Below, one piece after another: positions 11,701 to 22,213 of a stretch of DNA of 64,000 nucleotides. The DNA is taken from positions 23,175,617 through 23,239,616 of the forward strand of contig NC_087261.1 of the NCBI RefSeq assembly GCF_037042905.1. Reading direction: 5' to 3'. Each line of letters begins with the position of its first letter. Position 1 is the stretch's first letter. The stretch is from Lytechinus pictus (lineage: Eukaryota; Echinodermata; Echinoidea; Temnopleuroida; Toxopneustidae). The notes under the pieces are model-generated. The model did no database searches, was not told where the DNA came from, and was given only the letters and a program-made list of their open reading frames with translations. Both the position numbers and the translations under genes were made by a program.

Positions 11701-14700
11701 CTTTCTTTTTTCTTTCTTTATTTATTTATTTATTCATTATCATTATTATTTATTTTTTTCATTCTCGTAGTACATTAGTAATGATCGTTCTCGTATCTGG
11801 TCTGGTTCGGATTTCTTATCTCTTATCTTCCCATTTTACTTTTCTTCCTTTAAACTTGTATTGTCTATTTCTCTTGCACAGCATACTTTCGTTCCTTCCG
11901 TTTCCCTCTTCTTGCACAGCAACAGGAGCGGGAGCATGGCGGCGTGTCTACTCTTTTAGCGTAACTAGTGTGATTCTTCCCGGCTCCGACGGCTGACTTG
12001 TCAGACTTTCCATTCAGCTCGTTATGCAACGATGACCTGTTGTCCCTTTCATCGCAACACGGCGCTTCGTCAGAAAACCCCTATTTTGATACTTACATAA
12101 AAAACTACCTGAATGATAATACCGCTGATCTTAACTCAAACTTTGACCCAAATGACCCATGTGGACAGCTTATTACTTCACAGTATTTTACAGAACAACA
12201 TTTTAAATCTTTAATTAATTCTAGCAGTCTTGAAGAAGATATTTTTCTTCTCCATCTAAATATTCGTAGTGCCAAGAAAAATTTCGATAAGTTAAAATTA
12301 TTTCTTGATAATAATCAGTTTCCGAAACATTCAATCATTGGATTAACTGAAACGTGGTTCGCGGAAAATCCTTGCTCTCTTTTTGAACTCTCTGATTTTA
12401 ATCTAGTTGTTAATAACAGAACTCTTAGACCCGGTGGCGGTGTTGCACTTTATATACCCCAGCAATACGAATATAATCTTATAAGTAATATGACTCTATC
12501 CAATGACGCTCTAGAATCACTCTTTGTTGAAATCATCAATCCAAAAGGAAAAAATCTGATACTGGGAGTTTTATACCGACCTCCAAATTCAAATACTCAA
12601 CATTTTCTGGAAACCCTCAATGACTTTTTACTCAATCCTTTTCTGAAAAACAAAGATTGTTTTTTTATGGGGGATTTCAACATCAATTTAATGAATTGCA
12701 ACACTAACAATATCTCGCAAGAGTTTCTCGAAACGTTTCTTACTAATTCCTTCCTACCACTAATTACTAAACCAACGAGAGTAACTAACACTTCTGCAAC
12801 TATTATAGATAATATTTTTAGTAATGTAACATATCCTACCCCCCAAGCTGGTATAGTCCTTAGCGATATTTCTGATCACTTTTCAATTTTTGCGAAGTTG
12901 TCTAAAAGTAAAATATTTAAGAATGAATCATATAATACTTCCTATCGTAAAATAACCGATGATAACATTTCCTATTTAATTAATGATTTAGACAATACAG
13001 ACTGGTCGACCATTTTTGACTCCACAGAGGTTGATGTAGCTTACGACTCTTTTATTACCAAATTAACATATTCTCTAGACACCCACGTCCCTCTTATCAT
13101 GAACCGAAAATCAAATTATAAAAAAATCCCAATACATCCGTGGATTACTAAATCTATCTTACGATCTATTAACCGTAAAAATAATCTGTATTATAAATAC
13201 ATTTCTAAACCAAGCGAAAACTCTCGTTCTAAGTACACTTGTTATAAAAACACCCTTACCACTTTATTACGTATAGCCAAAAAGGAATACTACACTTCCC
13301 AATTAAACATTTACAAAAATGATATGAAAAATACTTGGAAGATTATTAATAATGTACTGAACAAAAAGAAAAAAAGCTCTACAATCACAAAAATAAAATC
13401 AAACAATACTATTACAGACGACACTAATATAATCACACGAGAGTTCAATTCATATTTTTCAAATGTTGGCAACAACTTGGCTAAAAATATACCTCGAACT
13501 AACAAATCCTTTTCTGATTTCCTTGATGACCCCAACCCCAATTCCATGTTTTTTAATCCTACTAATTCGATGGAAATCATAAATATTGTTAGCAATCTAC
13601 AAAATAAGAAAAGCCCGGGGTATGACGGTATACCCAACTTTCTTCTAAAAAAAATCATTACAGCCATCGTCGATCCATTAGTACATATCTTTAATATCTC
13701 TCTTAGCACTGGACGGGTCCCCAATAAAATGAAAATCTCCAAAGTCATCCCACTTTTCAAAAAAGGTGATAGCCAACTCGTTTCCAACTATCGTCCCATA
13801 TCCTTACTAACTTCATTATCTAAAATTTTAGAAAAACTTGTCCATATCAGAACAAGTGATTTTTTCAAATTACACAACATTTTTTCAAACTTCCAATTTG
13901 GATTCCGTAAAAACCATAGTACTTCCCATGCAATTTTGTCATTTATTAATAAAGTCACCACTTCCATCGATAATAGTTGTCATACTGTCGGTATTTTCCT
14001 GGACTTCTCCAAGGCCTTCGACACTATAAATCATGAAATTCTCCTTCATAAACTGTGTCATTATGGAGTTAGAGGGAAGGCCTTGGAGTGGTTCAGGAGT
14101 TACCTCACTGATAGGACACAGTTCGTATCAGTGAATAATAGCAATTCCACTACTCTACCAATTACGTGTGGTGTCCCCCAGGGTAGCCTGCTAGGCCCAC
14201 TTCTCTTCATTACTTACATCAATGATATTAAAAATACATCAAATTTACTTTCATTTCTACTTTTTGCTGATGACTCCAATATTTTCTTTTCCCACGATGA
14301 TATTAATCAACTCGTTAGAATCGTAAATTTTGAACTAACAAATGTTACAGATTGGATCAAGGCCAACAAACTTTCGCTTAATCACCAGAAGACAAACTAC
14401 ATGCTTTTCAGTAATAAAATCAATACTCTACCTGACAGTATTTTCTTTGACAATTTCGTTCTTAATAATGTTTCCACTACAAGATTCTTGGGTGTCCTTA
14501 TTGACGACAAATTATCCTGGAAGCCTCATATCGATAGTATATGTAAAACAATTTCTAGAAACATTGGAATTATTAATAAACTCAAACATTTTCTCCCTTC
14601 CCGCACTTTGTTAACATTATATTACACCCTTATTCTACCATATATTAATTATGGAATTATTGCCTGGGGATGTGCAATACAAACACAACTAAATAGAATA

Positions 14701-16842
14701 TTACTTCTCCAGAAAAAAGCTCTAAGAATAATTTTTCAAACACACTTTAGATCACATACTGATATCTTATTTTTTGAAAATAACATTCTTAAAGTAAGTG
14801 ACATATATCTTTTCGAACTTAGTCAATTTATGTTCAAATTAAGCAAGGACGACCTCCCCGCCATTTTCTCTAATATGTTCCGTTAAAATGCATCCGTACA
14901 CTGCTACCCAACAAGGCAACGACAATATTATCATCTTCCTTTAACAAGAACTCTATTTGCAAAGAATTCATTTGTCTTCTCCGGGCCTGCCTACTGGAAC
15001 TCTCTGCCTCAAGATTTCAAAGAATCCCCCAACGTAAATATTTTTAAACGCAAACTGAAAAAAATGTTAATTCTGCAATACTCGCTGCAAACAGGTCAAG
15101 CTGTGAACAACTAATTTCATTATACTCGACTTTTGTGTACATGCGCCCATATTATGTACACAAGTCACGTATATTATTTGTTTTATTTTTTCTTCTTAAA
15201 ATTGCAATTAGCCAAAGTACCTGCTCCTGCTGCCCGCCTTCTTCTTTCTTTCTACTTACTGTACTGCACCCCTCTTTCCCTCCTGTCTTCTCCCCCTCTC
15301 TTATAATATTGTAAAACTTAATATTCTCTCACACAATCCATCAGTTACGTTTTTGTCAAGTGCATAAAATGGTTTGTATTTATTTTTAAACAAAGTTATT
15401 ATTTAGACCCAATATTTATTTGTTGTAATTTTGTAATGGAACTAAGAAAGGGGCTTGCCTCTTGTACAAGCTTTGCTTTTTTCGGCAAGTCCCTCCGTTT
15501 TACTTTAAATACAAATGTCATTTGAGATATCTTTATTTACTGAATTATGTTCCTTAAATTTATGAATATGTTATATAAATTATATTTTGTCTGGTAGTAT
15601 TTTTGACCTTGCTATGTTATGTTCATCATATTATGTACAATTGTAAAACGGAAATAAATAAATCAAATCAAACATAAAACAGCACCTACTCCCTGTTAGG
15701 GGTAAATATCATACCTGAATAATTAGTCCTGTAGAAGGAGGTGATGGTGCAATACATCTTAAAGTAATGATTTCAATTCATCTTGAATTTAAATTTAAAC
15801 CTCTAATGCCATTGTAAAAAAGAAAAAAAATCAGAAGCAAACTCACCATCAGTCGTGCTTTCACCAGTCAAGTTTGGAGTGTTCAGTGTTGAGAATTTTA
15901 CTGAAAGACAAGAAGCAAATTATTCGTAACAAAATATAAGTTTTACAAGAGGGGAACTTTCAAGTGCATAAACAAAAATAATACCAAAGTGGTAAATGTA
16001 ACAGGAATGAAAACCTAATCATAAATAGACCTATCTATGTTTTCATGACGATGTGTGTACTTGTACAAATTTTATTAATACAATAAATATAACAAAATCA
16101 CTATTTTTGGTCCTTGAAAGGGAACTACGTATTTTGGTTTGTTTATGGATTTTAAGGAAATGAATGGGTAGTATTAGAAATCACACCTTGATACACAGCG
16201 CTGAAGTTTATCCCACCACAAAATTGTTGGTCGTCCTGTAGGCATGGTAACCCGCATCTATTATCTGGGACCTTTTTATCAAGGCATGTATCATTGCACG
16301 AACAGGAACATCTAGATCCATTATAGACGAAGGCCAGAAGGTACCCGATTTCTCCGCATCTGGATGAGCACGATTCGGGCGTGGTCCAACTGTTTTCTGG
16401 AAGGCTGACGTTGTACTCCATGTTCAAGCATACAGTTTCGTAGCAACCAAGGTAATCAATATCTAAAAAACGTGGGAAAATTTGAGATTGTAATAATCAT
16501 CTAGTTCTCTTGCATTATTGGATGCGGAAACACAAGGAAGACTTAATAACAACAAGTTAGCTATCGATTGTTCCACAGCTTACAAATCAGTGGGCATTTA
16601 AGATAATGAAAATAAAAATGAAAATTTACTACTTGGGCGTGTTTTTTTTTTCCTTCTTCTTTTTAATCATTAGGTCTAACATCAGACAGAAAATAGGTAA
16701 AAACAAACGATAACGATCACTTACCATTCGCTATTTCGTTTCGTCTATCTCCTGTACAATTGGAGATTGCGAAACCTTGACCCAATGGAGAGACTTGCAC
16801 AAACATACATGATAAGTAAAGTAAGTTTAGTGTTCCAATCAT
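5178..16842 (-). CDS. WSC gene A: single-WSC transmembrane receptor-like protein, 345 aa (4 exons)
   Basis: Spliced minus-strand gene joining 16842-16725, 16462-16187, 15900-15847 and 5767-5178 (118+276+54+590 nt), all phase-1 introns. Predicted order: signal peptide (start at MIGTLNLLYLS; about residues 1-22), WSC domain at about 40-131 with 11 cysteines and the CSCSCNDTC cluster, a short Ser/Thr stalk (132-149), a TM helix at about 158-182, basic HRRLRKW, then a tail of about 160 residues. The tail has EDGYLVPAK (Tyr325), YQVPHYATLE and a terminal SSSVYDYLNR, but lacks the HEYTY and YYSSR motifs of paralogs B, C and D. Canonical WSC domains bind cell-surface glycans. Intron 3 is about 10 kb and holds two retroelements, so the link to exon 4 is the weakest point, though frame and phase fit. 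The start was chosen because it gives exon 1 the same coding length as gene D; in-frame ATGs upstream (16866, 16932) are alternatives. Confidence 0.75.
5768..7391. other. Gene A intron 3, downstream part: no gene seen
   Basis: AT-rich sequence without a supported exon or clear repeat family. The short open frames (for example near 5959-6198) have no protein-like composition or splice support. Confidence 0.5.
7392..8324 (+). CDS. Orphan LINE ORF1 (L1-type ORF1p, 310 aa)
   Basis: An uninterrupted 310-codon frame from ATG. It shows a polar N-terminus, a heptad-rich coiled coil at about residues 75-145 (MNSKFDRILTDLTRLTSSL onward), an RRM-like core with NLLLYGV (about 154-160) and HRLP, and a basic C-terminal domain (PPSMKRERSKLASQAYNLRK). 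This order of coiled coil, RRM and CTD is that of L1-type ORF1p, an RNA-binding trimeric chaperone of LINE RNPs. GC content is well above the flanks. No EN/RT ORF follows on the plus strand, so the element is cut off after ORF1. It lies antisense in gene A intron 3. It may derive from the same clade as the minus-strand L1-Tx1-like LINE at 32868-36350, but I cannot show that. Confidence 0.72.
   Translation: MNVITRQKKKEISGEKDIHSSVLKPRESLGVAAAAQSNDVPSQYASAPTLGQATGAPDKAAEIGEIKDLIRALTTQMNSKFDRILTDLTRLTSSLSETKEKVEMLESCVSDSSSRISNIEKDQLPRVQNDIQKMREDMEEKCLLLEIHDRKANLLLYGVHQSPNEDVYQKASEVFSRFLGIPAADASKIPLANAHRLPSRISPVTKTPRPEAIIVRFALMKDRDRILRAYENPGRQRLPVDSPFAKVSIRSDLPPSMKRERSKLASQAYNLRKSQQMQTRIKVIGAKVILQTRKASRNNASTSEWTVWRE
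8325..11970. other. Gene A intron 3, middle part: AT-rich, no gene
   Basis: Strongly AT-rich with poly-T, poly-C (10190-10201 and about 10960-10970) and short spurious frames. A tandem duplication at about 9305-9500 is listed separately. No LINE ORF2 follows the ORF1 upstream. Confidence 0.5.
9305..9500. repeat. Diverged tandem duplication, period about 111 bp
   Basis: Two copies start ATGCTTGTRRATA (9305 and 9416) and share AATATAAASTTTACAAATATA and GATAGCATGCA-like blocks. Origin unknown. Confidence 0.6.
11646..15665 (+). mobile_element. CR1/jockey-type non-LTR retrotransposon, near full-length ORF2
   Basis: A pyrimidine-rich leader (from about 11646) precedes a long EN-RT frame. The 3' UTR runs to an AATAAATAAATCAAATCAAA tail at about 15650-15668. 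The tail type and the domain order (APE endonuclease, then RT) place it among CR1/jockey-like LINEs. The 5' boundary is uncertain and I found no target-site duplication. It is antisense to gene A, in intron 3. Confidence 0.75.
11974..15114 (+). pseudogene. LINE ORF2: APE endonuclease plus reverse transcriptase, one in-frame stop
   Basis: An open frame of about 1,046 codons from the stop at 11971-11973 to the TAA at 15112-15114, broken only by an in-frame TAA at 14884-14886. EN motifs in order: HLNIRSA, LTETWF, GGGVALYI, GVLYRPPNS, GDFNIN, TIIDNIFSN, SDISDHFS. RT motifs: KSPGYDGIP, NYRPISLL, LDFSKAFDTINH (motif A), GVPQGSLLGPLLF (motif B), FADDS (motif C; Phe in place of the usual Tyr), RFLGVLIDD. 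After the stop, the same frame carries the typical C-terminus FSGPAYWNSLPQDFK. No ATG starts the frame; the first in-frame Met is far inside, so initiation is non-AUG or coupled, or the 5' end is lost. Apart from the stop it is remarkably intact, suggesting recent insertion. Confidence 0.85.
15847..15900 (-). CDS. Gene A exon 3 (stalk)
   Basis: A 54-nt exon bounded by CTTTCAG|TAAAATTC and GATG|GTGAGTTTG. It encodes a short Ser/Thr/Asn spacer with an NLT sequon, likely glycosylated. Confidence 0.75.
16187..16462 (-). CDS. Gene A exon 2 (WSC domain)
   Basis: Acceptor TTTTTTAG|ATATTGATT. The exon starts IDYLGCYETVC and ends FSAVYQ with Gly split across the junction, which are the usual WSC boundaries. 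Donor CAAG|GTGTGA is less canonical than in the paralogs. Confidence 0.88.
16725..16842 (-). CDS. Gene A exon 1 (signal peptide)
   Basis: Encodes a hydrophobic leader MIGTLNLLYLSCMFVQVS and a short mature N-terminus containing the sequon NCT. Donor GCGAATG|GTAAGTGAT, phase 1; the split codon becomes Asp on joining exon 2. Confidence 0.8.
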
Positions 16843-16992
16843 TTCGACATGGAATACAATTACCATAATGTACTGGGAAAGTTGTCTCCTTATGAAAATG
16901 TTAAGTTTTAAAGATGGGCTCATGTCGTTCAAGTAGTCTCGCTGAACGCAGTGGCGTGGACTTCTTCTCGTTCATCATATTCATATTACTCT

Positions 16993-17799
16993 TTATTAAC
17001 CATTTATGGCTATATATCAAAATATGTTTCGGTTCGAAAGTTGCAATTACCCTCCTTCAAATTATTTAGAACAATGATACATCTTAAGTGACTGTGAAAG
17101 AAAACCAAAGTCAAGTGGGAATTTCCGGTAGACGACAAATACAAATCAAAACAAATTTTCAGTAAGGCAAAATAGAATTGAAAAAAAGGCGATTATACGC
17201 ATCAAAAGATTATCCTAAAATAGAATTATGTCAGAATTAATGAGTGTTATTACATTGATTGACAATTCTAATGAAAAAAAAAACAGTGGTGGCGGTAATA
17301 TGGTTATAATGCTGTTATTGTATATCGTTTCATATCTCCCTTACAAATTATCATTCACCTCTGCCACAAAGAATACACATTATCATTATTTTTTTTAATC
17401 TCTCTCTCTCCCTCTTTGTCTTTATTCTCGACATTCTGAAGCAGAACACACGTTTCAATTCCCCATTATAGATATAACGGATACTGAGATTTAACTGACC
17501 AAATGATGGTTATTTTTTTAAAGGGAATCTGGGTTTTTAGAGTAAAGTTTGAAAGTGTCAACCCCACTGAAGACAATACAGTGTCCTACCATGGAGCTAT
17601 TAGTGTGTTCACAGTTTGGAACACACTGTGAGATCCCCTTTCACACTGTTAAAGTTGAGCATAACAAAGTGACTCGCATTTTCGCACAGTCAACCATGTG
17701 AACACGTTAATGTGAACAGTCACACTGTCGAGGAGTCCACAGTGTAAACATATTTCCACACTGTTGAAATTAAGCATTTGGACAAACAAAGTGTTCATT
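16993..17799. other. Upstream region of gene A with diverged CACACTGT repeats
   Basis: No exon seen. Between about 17580 and 17800 the motif CACACTGT or its complement recurs. Two related copies of CACACTGTTRAARTTRAGCAT sit 115 bp apart (about 17642 and 17757), and a related block AACAAAGTGTGACACTTTGTT follows the SINE near 18060. This resembles a MITE interrupted by the SINE, but the ends are not resolved. Confidence 0.45.
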
Positions 17800-18035
17800 G
17801 AAACAGAGGGTCGTGGGTTCGAATCCCAGCCATGGTGTAATTTCCTTCAGCAAGAAACTGATCCGCAGTGTGCTGCACTCAACCCAGGTGAGGTAAATGG
17901 GTACCGGTAGGAATTACTCCTTAAAAAGCTGTGTGCGCTATGAACGCCTAGCTTAGCCGGGTAATATAGGAGCGCCTTGAGCACATAACAAGGTGGATAT
18001 ATTCGCAATATAAATACCCTATATCATTATTATTT
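17800..18035 (+). mobile_element. tRNA-derived SINE, 5'-truncated copy
   Basis: Begins GAAACAGAGGGTCGTG and carries a perfect Pol III box B (GGTTCGAATCC, 17816-17826), but lacks box A. The body (CCAGCCATGGTGTAATTTCC, CAACCCAGGTGAGGTAAATG, GGTACCGGTAGGAATTA) matches the minus-strand copy at 62745-63043. The tail is TATAAATACC followed by a CATTATTATT-type repeat. Confidence 0.8.
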
Positions 18036-18424
18036 TTTTTTATAGGTCCACTTTGGGAACAAAGTGTGACACTTTGTTCTTACCAGCCGGAAAAATTATG
18101 TCAGTATGTATTATTAAGGAGCGTGAGGGACATACTAATATTAATATAGATATTATAATTTTGTATTATATTGAATTAATTATCATCTTATATTTAGGAG
18201 TATAACAATATGATCAGCTCTTCAGTGAAATATTTATCATTTACCAATTGATGATCATGTTAAAAGTGAGCATAACGTACGCTTTTATAGTTTCATGAGT
18301 AGACGTACTGAATATTTTTAACAGTATAGCGCTAGTATATTGATTGGCAATTTTTGCACCTCATTTTTTGATACGTATATATTATTTTTTTCAAACACGC
18401 TATAAATTATAAATGTATTCCTGG

Positions 18425-18676
18425 GGCCCCGTCTTATAAAGAGTTACGATTGGTCCGATCAATCACAGTTATAGAAAGATATCAACCCAACATCTGAAAT
18501 TCATGCTTGTTCAAAATATTCATACATACATTGTTTTCTTTAAAATTCAGTGTGCTTCTCTTTGCTTACAAAGGACAATGTACAAATTTCCTGTGGAAAA
18601 AAAGTATGACATTGATGGATTTCCATTATAGGTGAGGTTGATCGTATCGATCGTTACTCTTTGTAAAGACGGGGCC
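18425..18676. mobile_element. 252-bp MITE with long terminal inverted repeats
   Basis: Both ends, read inward, give GGCCCCGTCTT[AT]YAAAGAGT and continue as an imperfect inverted repeat (TACGATTGGTCCGATCAA against TAACGATCGATACGATCAA) for about 40 bp. There is no coding capacity. I did not find a clear target duplication. Confidence 0.72.
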
Positions 18677-19833
18677 TTGGTTATTATGTAAGTTTCCATG
18701 CAACAAAGAGCAGTACTCTTGATCATAACCGAATAAGTGGAAAGATACTTTAATGTGAAAATAAGTCATTGTTATTGGTAAGGACAAAGTACAATTAACA
18801 GTCAAAAGTGGTTTATGTGAGTTTATATGATGTTACATCCAATAGGAGTTAATTCTTACACTATTAGGAATCAGGAAAAGCAGAAATTATCACGCATTGT
18901 TAATATATTTCTAATATGAATATATTGGTGTATTTGCAACATTGATGTAGCTCCATTGTCGTGCTATCTAGGTGTTTAACTGTTACTACGCTCTTAATAT
19001 TTGATAAAATTTGTCTATAGTTATCTAAAATCATCCAACTTTGCGTATCACTATTGCAATTCATCATGTTGTGACGTAGAGCATATATGAAATAATAACA
19101 TGCTTCGTTTCTATTTCATATAAATAATAATGTACAATGGACTAAGGGATTTGAGGTTACCACGCACATAAAAGGCGTCGTCTTTAAAAGCAAGTGTTGT
19201 ATTCATGTTTGACAAAAATCAGATGTGATAGACTATACATTAGTTGTCGTGCATAATATTGGTGCATTGATTATTTAAAATTCCCCTGAAAAAATCTGCA
19301 TATTTCAAAAATGCAAATACTAGTATATAAAAGTCATGATTTAACATAAGGTCAAAGGGTTTTAAAAACTACTGTGTATGTTTATCTACAGGGGTTGGAA
19401 AGGCGGGGGGGGGGGTAGATAAATCAGCCTTTTTGGAACACTTTTGTAATCCACAGACTGGGACATGCCATAAAAAAAAAAAAAATTATGTAGACTTTAA
19501 TAAGTAGGAACGGTGTATATTACCGGGGGCATAATTCTCAAATGAATTTGCAAACTCGATTGCTATGACTTTTGCATTGCATGGGTTTAGTTTGGTTTTT
19601 AATGATTGATATCTTCATGGACAAAGTGGATAGTGTGGCAATAAGTGGACGGGCTTTCTACCAAAAGACGATACCCCACTGCGGGATTCGAAAACAAGTC
19701 AAATGATTAAAGAGAAACCCCAGAACTGCCTTAATTCTAGTGGACGCGATGCGAATATTAGAAGGCTTTGGATATGTCTTTAAAAGGCGGATATTAATCT
19801 TTAAAAGAAGGAGTGGGAAGTTTTGAAGAATAA

Positions 19834-20441
19834 TTATTGCCCATCAGATTGCGAGGCTGCTAAACGGTTAGAACACCATGGCTTAGGAATTCTCGAAGAA
19901 TAGTACAGGCCATGAGGAGAAGGAGGAGTTACACCCGGGCGGTTTGGAATAATGTACCCATCTTCCTCTTCCAGAATATCTTCCTCATCCTTGGACACTG
20001 ATTTGATAGGATTTGCATAAGGCATGTAAGTGTACTCATGGAATTCGTCCGGAGTAGTGGTACGTGTAAAGGATAATTTTGTAGTTGGTTTCGGAGGCGG
20101 TTTAGGGCGTTCGACAGGTCCGGCTTCGGCGTAATGGTTGTTTTCTAGCTGATCCCCCGAATGGTCGTGCAGTGCCGGAGTGTTGGCAATGCCAGCACCA
20201 AGGACGCCAAGGCAAATTGGAGTGGGAGGTTGGTTTAGCCCCTGATTCTGTTCACGTTTGTGTGACTTTCCGCTACGGCCTTTGCGTGATAAGATCCGTC
20301 GCTGAAGAGGGACCGCTGTGGCGTCTCCACGAACACTACCAAGTCGCTTACGAATCAGAATGGCGCCAATGATTACCAGGATAAATATGCAGACTGTAGG
20401 AATAGGGATCAGGATGAGAAGCCGTCTAGATTCCCCTGGCC
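19834..20441 (-). CDS. Gene B exon 4 (TM helix and cytoplasmic tail)
   Basis: Acceptor CTCTAAAG|GGCCAGG; reads to TAA at 19834-19836. Carries the TM helix, the stop-transfer [10 protein letters not shown], then the tyrosine motifs. The tail is about 170 residues and rich in Pro, Ser and acidic residues. Confidence 0.88.
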
Positions 20442-22144
20442 CTTTAGAGGACAAAACACAAAACGGGAAGAAATAAAGTTCTATAAAATCTCTCTCTGGA
20501 AAACTTAAGCAGTGTGTTTATTTTACACTATAAACACGATGTATAAAGGAGGCTAATATAAAATAATAGTCAATATTCTCAAATTTTCAAAAAAATTGAA
20601 CAGTAGGATAAGTGCAATAATGTACAGATCCATAAAAGATGAGCGCTTTCCGGTGAACGCACCGTCAACATTCATTACCCCGAGTGGTTCGGAAGCTGAT
20701 CACCTTTTCATACAACATACCATATAATATTAAGGCGAGCAAGTAAGAATCCTATGGACCATATGAATATCCTATAAGACAACATTAAAATATCATGTAT
20801 ACAGAATATTAGAAATAATACGATGTTGATCGTGCAGGTTTTAATAAAAAGTGAATCATGAGCAAAAGTCGTTATGAGCCCCCCCCCCCCCTCCCCCCAC
20901 CCCTCAGAATACGCACGTAATTACGCCTGCGTTTGAAATAATGAAAGTCAGAAAGGGTACTTGCAATCACTACCATATCATGTCGCATGCATGCTTGCCA
21001 CCCCCCCCCCCCCCCCCCCCCCCCCCTCACGCCGAAGAAAACTTTTTACCTTTACAAGTTTGCAATTATTCTTTCATTTATTCTGGAATAAAAGGAAACT
21101 TGTAAAAGTAAAATTTTCTTCGGCTTTTCTTCACTTGTTATCTGCATTATACACATACATGTACACACACACACCCTCACCCCCCACACACACCCAGACA
21201 CACATCCTCACACACACACACACACATATATATTTATTCATAAATTACATACGCGCCTTGCTAGACACATAAGGATTATGTCCCTCTCTAAAAAGCCCGA
21301 AGAGGAGGTGTCGGTAACAGTTCATTTTATAATTATTACGAATAAGATCGTAATAACATTTATAAAACGGGCCAAGATCACACTTTTGTTTCTACCCTGC
21401 TAAATCACAATTTCAAGTCAGTGAATGAGATGCATGATGTATGCAGGAGATGTCCACTTAAAGCTTCGTCGTTATCAACTGGTTCAATTTACTAATAATT
21501 TTAGAGGAAAGCTTTTTCAAAATTAAAATAATCTCAATAATAAATATATAAATTAACATAAATATGCATTTATGAATAAATAAATAAATATAACAACATT
21601 AAATAGATAGATTAACAAAAAAGTGGATGTATTTAAAGCACACTTTCAGTTCCTTTAGGCACTTTGAAATCATTCCTACCAGGATCACGATCATCATTAT
21701 TGTGGTTACGGCACTTGCTGTTCGATGTGTTTTCCGAGGTAACTGAAGAATAAAGAAGAACAAAATGACATGAATATACACATCTAATATGATAAGCAAT
21801 CTAGTTGAGAGGCATCTGGGAAATGAATTCCAAAACACTAAAACAACTGATATGACAACCAGGTGATGGATTACATCGTGTTGAATGTATATAGTGAGAT
21901 ACATGTCCTGCCCAAAAGAATTACATCCGTAATGAATATAGTTACAAACTTGAAAGTCGCTTATAATGAAAATATTAACATATAATGATAAAAAAATAAG
22001 TACACGGACTGTAGAGACTGTTAAAAACAGAAGAGCTTACAGAAAAATGTTATTGTTAAAACATTTTTTTTTCGAATTTCATAACAGGTTTATGTTTTGA
22101 AAATAAATATATATTTATGTATATATATATATATATATATATAC

Positions 22145-22175
<31 letters not shown>

Positions 22176-22182
22176 CACACAC

Positions 22183-22213
<31 letters not shown>

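Noticed and set aside
13311-13787. 158-codon minus-strand frame
   Set aside because: Shadow of the LINE ORF2 on the other strand.
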